Positions 16,406 through 21,709 of a stretch of 21,709 bases of DNA are shown piece after piece; position 1 is the first letter of the stretch, and every line of letters begins with the position of its first letter. Both the position numbers and the translations under genes were made by a program. This DNA is from Schoenoplectus triqueter (taxonomy: Eukaryota; Streptophyta; Magnoliopsida; Poales; Cyperaceae): assembly GCA_964058805.1 (NCBI GenBank), contig CAXKVV010000712.1, forward strand, positions 1-21,709, read 5' to 3'. The notes below the pieces were generated by a model. It was not told the DNA's origin. It did not search any database and saw nothing but the letters and a program-made list of their open reading frames with translations.

Positions 16406-17170
16406 ATGGAGAATTATAATCTGGTAATGACACAATTATTGGTGAATGAGAAGTTGATAAAAGAAGATGGTAATGGTGATGCCGATGCGGCACAATATAA
16501 AAGTTTAGATGGGAGTTTGCTATATCTTATCATTACTAGACCCGACATTATGTATGCTTCGGGATTATTATCTCGGTTTATGCATCAACTGAGCAAGACA
16601 CATTTTGGAGTTGCAAAAAGAGTGTTGAGGTACATTCAAGGTACCAAAGATTTTGACCTCATGTTTGAAAGGAATGAAAAGAAAAATGTGGAGTTATTTG
16701 GTTTTTGTGATAGTGATTGGGTCAGAAGTATGGATGACATAAAAAGTACATCCGGGTACACATTTATTTTTGAGTTGGGTGTATTTTCATGGGTATCAAA
16801 GAATCAAGAAAGAGTGACACATTCATCTGCGGAAGCCGAATATGTATCGGCAAGTGAGGCTACAAAGCAAGTTATTTGGTTGAGAAAGATAATAAAAGAT
16901 GTGGGATAGAAACTAGAGATGACCACGATTCTTTTTTGTGATAATAAGTCCGTAATTATAATGTCAAAAAAATTGATGTTTCATAGCCGAACAAATCATA
17001 TAAATCTCAAGGATCACTACATTAGAGAAGCGGTTGAATATGGAGAAATAAAAATCAAGCATGTGAAGACCGGAGATCAATTGGCGGATATCTTTACTAA
17101 GGCACTTCTTTGTGATAAGTTTATTTATTTTAGGGAATTGTTAGGGATGACTAATAAAAACATTAAGGGG
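16406..17170 (+). pseudogene. copia RNase H domain, nearly open
   Basis: RNase H removes the RNA strand during reverse transcription. Conserved segments: SLLYLIITRPDIMYASGLLS, RVLRYIQGTKDFDLMF, LFGFCDSDW (first catalytic Asp of RNase H), KSTSGYTF, HSSAEAEYVSASEA (catalytic Glu) and FCDNKSVI (Asp). The end is TGDQLADIFTKAL at about 17068-17106. It is split only by one stop at 16907-16909 and is the best preserved part of the element. The frame runs on into the polypurine tract and 3' LTR. Confidence 0.92.
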
Positions 17171-17172
17171 AG
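17165..17172 (+). other. polypurine tract
   Basis: AAGGGGAG lies immediately before the 3' LTR (TGTTG at 17173), the site that primes plus-strand synthesis. Confidence 0.85.
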
Positions 17173-17478
17173 TGTTGAAATTAATATTTTTATGTTCGTA
17201 TTCAGTTTAGAGTTGTATTTATCCTGTTTATTGTTATAGTTATCATGTTTAGAGTTATGTTTGTTCTATTTAGAGTTATATATAATGTTGATGTTGAAAA
17301 ATGCCCATGTAAGGCCCAGTACGGAAATAGTTATATGTGTAAAAAAAAACTGATAATGAAATGAGAGAAAATAGTGTCTTTTTGAATCTCTAGCAGCTAC
17401 CTTCTTTTTCATCTTTCTCTTTTCCACAACACAAAAAAAGTAAAAGATAAACCAAAATAAGTCATGCCAAGGCCAACA
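17173..17478 (+). repeat. 3' LTR of the copia element
   Basis: 306 bp, TGTTGAAATTAATATT to GCCAAGGCCAACA, homologous to 12717-13058 throughout. It lacks the 14-bp duplication and a segment near AATCTCTATTTGAAAGC that are present in the 5' copy. Confidence 0.95.
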
Positions 17479-17483
17479 GAAGG

Positions 17484-17739
17484 AGGAGTTTGTTGGAAAC
17501 CGATATGAAAAATTGTAACATTTAACATTCTTGTTCCATAAGCGATATTATGTGGATATATAGCATTTGCTTAGTTAATATTAATTGGATACCTATCAAT
17601 TGAATAATTCAGATATATAGAATCGGTAACTTGAATATATAGTTCAAACATTGTTTTCTTAATATTTTTATTTACATGTTGACCCCAAAAACTTCGTCAA
17701 TTAAAATTTGGTCCCTTCAAATTACCAATACTAAATATA
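17484..17739. other. right flank of the copia element
   Basis: Non-coding AT-rich sequence with no recognised gene or repeat. Confidence 0.5.
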
Positions 17740-18165
17740 TATTTTTATGAGGAGGGTTACAAATGTCTATATTTTTTTGTGATTTTTGTTGCACCTTCAT
17801 TTTTTAAAGTTCTGGTATTTCAAAATTTAAAATTTAAATATTAAAATAAAATCATTAATTTTAATCTATTTCATTTATTTATGTATAAGTAAAAAAATAT
17901 GATATTTGAATATCATTTTATATGACATTAAGAGCTTGTAAAAATGTGCTAATATTAATAATTTCTAACCGTTGATTTTTTAACTTATTGATTTGTATAA
18001 AATTAATAAATTTTTATGTTTAAGAAGAAAAATATAATATTGATTCAATTTAATGATTTTATTTTGATATTTCAGTATTATATTTTGAGTTATTCAAAAT
18101 TTTAAAAAGTAAAGACATAATGGAGAGACAGAGAAAGCGGAGGTTGAACCCTCCTCTATTTCCAT
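17740..18165. mobile_element. Mutator-type MITE A (17749-18156) with imperfect 9-bp target duplication
   Basis: The ends are GAGGAGGGTT and AACCCTCCTC, perfect 10-bp inverted termini. Subterminal arms continue imperfectly: TTAAAATAAAATCATTAA near 17840 pairs with the reverse complement of TTTAATGATTTTATTTTGAT near 18060. The flanking 9-mers TATTTTTAT (17740-17748) and TATTTCCAT (18157-18165) match at 7 of 9. A 9-bp duplication, a terminal G and long arms are typical of Mutator-like elements. It is 408 bp and has no coding capacity, so mobilisation in trans is inferred. Confidence 0.7.
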
Positions 18166-18324
18166 ATACTATAACAACAATTATAAGTAAACCTCAAATA
18201 AATTTATGTTACAAATCTTTTCAACCAAAAGTTATTACTGAGTAGAGATTATACAGCCGTGAGTGTTTTTATATTTGGATGGCATAGCATCTGATTAAAA
18301 TATAGATGATGAGATGACTGCTGA

Positions 18325-18726
18325 TATTGATTTGAGAAGGGATCAGTTTACAATGGGTTATTTTGACAATTTTGACAATGGATCTCTAAATAAATATAAA
18401 AAATCTTAAAAATGAAAAAAAGTTTATAAATTTGTTCTTCTATCTATGGATCGATGATCATATAAATTTGATGCAATTTCATTATTGTTTGATAATACAT
18501 CAAAGACTAACAAATTTTCATATAATTTGTAACGATTTCAATTTAACGGTTTTTGATGGACTATCAAATGATAACAAAATTGTATAAATTTTGAATAATT
18601 ATCAATCCATAGGTAGAAGAACACATCTATAATTTTTTTAAGATTTTTTTTTAAAATTTATTTAGTGGTCCGCTGTTAAGGTTATCAAAATAACTCATTG
18701 TCAACTGATCCCCTCTCTATTGATTT
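18325..18726. mobile_element. Mutator-type MITE B (18334-18717) with perfect 9-bp target duplication
   Basis: The flanks are identical: TATTGATTT at 18325-18333 and 18718-18726. The termini are GAGAAGGGATCAGT and, as reverse complement of the right end, GAGAGGGGATCAGT. The inverted arms extend over much of the 384 bp: GTTATTTTGACAATTTTGAC pairs with the right-end GGTTATCAAAATAAC, TTCTTCTATCTATGGATCGAT with ATCAATCCATAGGTAGAAGAA, and further inward segments also match. The perfect duplication suggests it is younger than MITE A. It is non-coding. Confidence 0.88.
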
Positions 18727-19450
18727 TAGCTGAACTGGTACAGCGGTATGGCACTTGGTACCAGTGGCTTAGTATCGGATAAAAAAAACATGGCATCTGA
18801 TAAATGAAAACCGTGACGATCAGAGTACGCTGTAAAATCAACCTATCACTTCCAAGATCCAAATTTAGCTCGCAGAATGAGTTCTATCATTATCACAATA
18901 CTTCCAAATTTAGAAGAAAATTGCAGACTTCGCATGCTTGTCAAAAAAATATTTTCACTCGATAAAGAGAATGTATATATGTGGTTTAAGGAAAACTAAA
19001 TTAGGAAACACATATATAGTACTCTATTTCGGTCTGACAGTCGTATTGTAGAAATCACCAATTATAAGATCAATTTATTGATAGACCAATACAACGTTAA
19101 CTTCATTGTATATAAGGTTAATTAATCACAAATTTTGTCGTACATTACATTGTACAGAAAAAATATCACACAGAGATAGATGGGGATGGGTTCGGTTAGA
19201 AGAGAATGGTGGATGTCACACTTTGAAATAAGAGAAGAGATTGATAAAATAAGTTTTTTTTCTATTAGAAATTCTTGTATCTTTTTTACATGTCAAATAA
19301 CATATTACAAATTTATTTATAGGTTAAGGAAATAGAAATATCTAGAAAATTCGTCTTAAAAATGAAATATCAAATAGCAGCTGTTTCAGCTGACCACTGT
19401 CCACTAAAATAGTCATAACTCTCTGTAGGAAACTTCAAACGACTTGGTAT
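18727..19450. other. non-coding stretch without supported gene
   Basis: No exon, RNA gene or terminal repeat was recognised. A CAGCTGTTTCAGCTG inverted repeat at about 19379-19393 is the only local structure. Confidence 0.45.
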
Positions 19451-19561
19451 TTAAACTCGGGTCCGGGATTATTAATTTTTTTTTACGTTTTGAAAATATT
19501 AGGTGTCTCAATCGAGTTTAAACTCGGCCCAGTACACATGGAACCGAGTTTAAAACTCGGT
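19451..19561. repeat. cluster of ACTCGG/CCGAGT palindromes
   Basis: CGAGTTTAAACTCG at 19513-19526 is a perfect 14-bp palindrome. ACCGAGTTTAAAACTCGGT at 19543-19561 is nearly one. A half-copy TTAAACTCGGGTCCGGG lies at about 19451-19467. They precede the TATA-like box and the Mutator-like frame. Confidence 0.85.
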
Positions 19562-19574
19562 CCCAGCATCCTGC

Positions 19575-19584
19575 TATTATATAG
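19575..19584 (+). promoter_or_regulatory. TATA-like box upstream of the Mutator-like frame
   Basis: TATTATATAG followed by CACACCC and a pyrimidine-rich leader (TTTCTTTTTCATCTTCCTTC), about 235 bases before the ATG at 19818. The arrangement fits a plant core promoter; it is inferred only. Confidence 0.35.
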
Positions 19585-19817
19585 CACACCCAGTACATTT
19601 CTTTTTCATCTTCCTTCAGCTAACCATTTCTTCAAAATCATTATTGTTACTGTTGCAAGAGCTTCCGACTAGAAAAATTATTTTCGACGGATCCAGAGCC
19701 GATCCGTATTCACCACTCTCGTCTCATCAACATTGTATTTTTTTCTATTTGGACTATTATTTTTTGCTATAAAATTAAAATACACTAACATAAGGGTTTA
19801 TCGTTCATATTGTAGAG

Positions 19818-20310
19818 ATGAAAATGTTGCTGATCAATGTGTATCACGGAGGTTAAATCTTGAAAACTTCAACCGACACGGATTACGATATTCATGCATC
19901 GTGCACATTTTCTGCCGACGAGGCAATCGATCTTCGTGACTTTAAGAGACATATTCATGCTGGTTTGGAGCTGCTCCCTAACCAATTCAACATCAGCATT
20001 AGTGCACGGATCAACACTGTCCCAGCAGGTTCGGGTGTTTTTTTATAGATTATTTGATGTTGTTTCTGATGAAATTTGGGGAATGATTAAAATAAAAGCT
20101 TTGTGCCAATTATCCGGGTATAAAACACTGAAGATAGTAGTTAAATCCGAACCAATATTCAGTTCTGATAACTATGATCCGACTAGTATTCCTGAAAGTT
20201 GTAATCCAGTAATGACTGAGCAAAGAACCCACTCCCGAGTTCGGGAGCATCAATCATCCCGTATTTCGGTACAAAATGTGGATGTGGATGACGAGACTGG
20301 TGTCAAATAA
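19818..20310 (+). pseudogene. Mutator-like transposase-family N-terminal region, broken
   Basis: From ATG 19818 the frame reads MKMLLINVYHGG, hits a TAA at 19854-19856, and continues with DYDIHASCTFSADEAIDL, GLELLPNQFNISISARINT and PAGSGVFL. At a run of T (20038-20045) the frame shifts by one, and RLFDVVSDEIWGMIKIKAL and YKTLKIVVKSEPIF follow, ending with a polar tail and TAA at 20308-20310. An N-terminal VYHGG strand, a '..LK..IH.GL' helix, a 'ISAR.N' strand and 'EIWGMIK' resemble the N-terminal (MuDR-type, beta-grasp-like) part of plant Mutator-like transposase proteins. This is recognised by pattern only. The DDE core and SWIM finger are absent downstream, so the copy is truncated as well as interrupted. 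The presence of two Mutator-type MITEs 1-2 kb away fits the family. Confidence 0.5.
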
Positions 20311-21709
20311 AAAAGTAGTAACCAGTGATTACTTAGATTGGTCGATTATACGTCATAGCGCGTGAAAACCGGATGCAAGAGATCAAACCTATAAATTAAA
20401 GAAAAATAGTAAATTGATAAAATTGTAAAATTAAAAAAATATTATTTCAAATTAAGTCATTAAAAAATATCACTCTAAACTTAATTTTATTAAAAATTAT
20501 AATTTTTATTTTACAAGATCAATATTTTAATTAAAAAATACCTTTTGTTATACTGAGAATACCCTCGAACTCATAAAAAAAGAGAGGACTCTAATAGGAT
20601 GTGCAATCAGTCAGTTCGATTTAAAATAAAATAAATACTTACATTCAAAAATTTATTCGATTTGTCAAGTTAAGAATCAAAACAAACTTATAGAAATATT
20701 GACTGATTAAATTGGAATTTTATTCTATTTCAGTTCAAAAATAAAATTATATTAGTTAAAAAAGAATAAAAAAATATCGATGGATACATAAATTGATAGA
20801 AAAAAAATAAACAATTAAAAATAAAATAAACAATTAAAAAAATATAAATAAAATTTATAAAAAATAAATATATTATTCGGATACCAATCTATAAAATAAA
20901 TTTACGTGATAAATTTTAAACTATTAGTTTATTCAATTTAGATAAATATAAATTGAACCAAAGAATAAAAAATAGGGGCCTTCACTCCTTATCGCAACTT
21001 TCAGATCAAACTAATTCATTAGCACAAGTAGCTCATTCAATCGATCCAAATTAAAATCTAACTAAATATTCTAAAATTTAACTGTTAATATCAAACCAAT
21101 TAAAACGATCAAACTAACTTTGTGAAAATTAGTACACTTCGCAAATTTCTTTCCTTTTATCTTCCTAATTTTAGTTAAACATTTATTTGTTTGTGATAGA
21201 CTTCTTAGATACGATTTTAGTTTTCGCTACTCTCTCCCTCCACCATCGACGCCCTTCGATAATAAGCAGCTCGTAGCTCATCTCAAGACTCTGCCTAAAC
21301 TTATATCTTCTAGAATTCTTAGTAAGATTAATTCTACGTTTACTAGGGCTATAACTCGAATTTCGCCCCAACAATATAATCATCAAATAAATAATTAATA
21401 ATATAAAATTTTAAATATATTTAATAAAATTTTACATTAAAAAATTTAGACACAATATTTTTAAATACTAAGTAATAATGATAATTATAATAATTATTAT
21501 AATAATAAATAATATAATTAAATATATAATAATTTATAAATGATCATAAAAAATTAGATCATTTTAGAGTTAAGTTTCACATTAAATTCATTACACATAA
21601 TATTTTAAATGAGAAAAGAGAAACTATTTTATATGAATCTTTGGATTTAAGAAAATGAAAATATTTAAACAAAATTAATGGTGAAAAAAATTCATGATGT
21701 GACATACTT
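20311..21709. other. AT-rich non-coding right end
   Basis: Dominated by A- and T-rich runs, including an ATAATTATAATAATTATTATAATAAT tract around 21475-21510 with local dyad symmetry. A 67-codon minus-strand frame (21183-21386) shows no recognisable motif. No gene, RNA gene or complete element was supported. Confidence 0.5.

Larger units (their letters stand above)
12712..17483 (+). mobile_element. Ty1/copia LTR retrotransposon, complete but inactive
   Basis: LTRs at 12717-13058 and 17173-17478 bound an internal region with primer binding site, gag, protease, integrase, reverse transcriptase, RNase H and polypurine tract in that order. Integrase before reverse transcriptase defines the copia (Pseudoviridae-type) lineage. 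LTR ends are TGTTG...CAACA. The flanking 5-mers GGAGG (12712-12716) and GAAGG (17479-17483) differ by one base and are probably the target duplication. Every coding domain carries stops or frameshifts, and many look like C-to-T or G-to-A changes, as expected from decay of methylated DNA. The LTRs are clearly diverged, so insertion is not recent. Confidence 0.95.

Noticed and set aside
21183..21386. 67-codon minus-strand open frame
   Set aside because: No recognisable motif, no supporting splice or promoter context, and located in AT-rich non-coding sequence.
1..21709. tRNA genes, rRNA genes or CRISPR-like arrays
   Set aside because: No T-loop/acceptor-stem combination and no regularly spaced repeat-spacer pattern was seen by eye; the tandem repeats present are contiguous.

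Overview
The window looks like nuclear DNA of a flowering plant, most likely a eudicot. It is very AT-rich, has no bacterial-style operons or long uninterrupted genes, and holds GT-AG type introns, a MIKC-type MADS-box exon series, a Ty1/copia LTR retrotransposon, a LINE fragment and several fold-back elements. The species cannot be named from the sequence. No tRNA, rRNA or CRISPR array was seen.

Layout. 1-7872 is non-coding and repeat-rich: a (TA)n run, two mirror-image blocks of TTTAGG-like plus (TTA)n sequence (about 1381-1695 and 5945-6191), a TG...CA repeat of about 1.2 kb that resembles an LTR (2300-3504), a fold-back element (about 3505-3810), a palindromic 45-bp duplication (4891-4980), the C-terminal end of an RTE-type LINE on the minus strand (6192-6500), and a three-copy minisatellite of about 131 bp (6495-6890). 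7873-10176 is the only convincing host gene: exons 2 to 6 of a MIKC MADS-box gene, probably FLC-like. The exon lengths (79, 62, 100 and 42 nt) and phases are canonical. The MADS-domain exon 1 is not in the window, so either the repeat-filled left part is a giant first intron or the gene is 5'-truncated. 10240-12716 is intergenic, with one unassigned open frame and a very AT-rich block.

12717-17478 is a full-length but dead copia element: LTRs of 342 and 306 bp, tRNA-Met-type primer binding site, gag, protease, integrase, reverse transcriptase, RNase H and polypurine tract. It carries many stops and frameshifts and has lost catalytic residues in integrase and reverse transcriptase. To its right lie two Mutator-type MITEs, 17749-18156 and 18334-18717, with long terminal inverted repeats and 9-bp target duplications (7/9 and 9/9 matching). 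Further right is a degenerate open frame resembling the N-terminal part of Mutator-like transposase proteins (19818-20310), preceded by a cluster of ACTCGG palindromes and a TATA-like box. The rest to 21709 is AT-rich non-coding DNA.

The window is therefore one partial regulatory gene in a dense field of decayed mobile elements. I found no clear new multi-gene system. The points most worth a second look are the non-canonical splice signals of the MADS gene, the Mutator MITE pair close to a possible source-type remnant, and the minisatellite that starts at the LINE truncation point.
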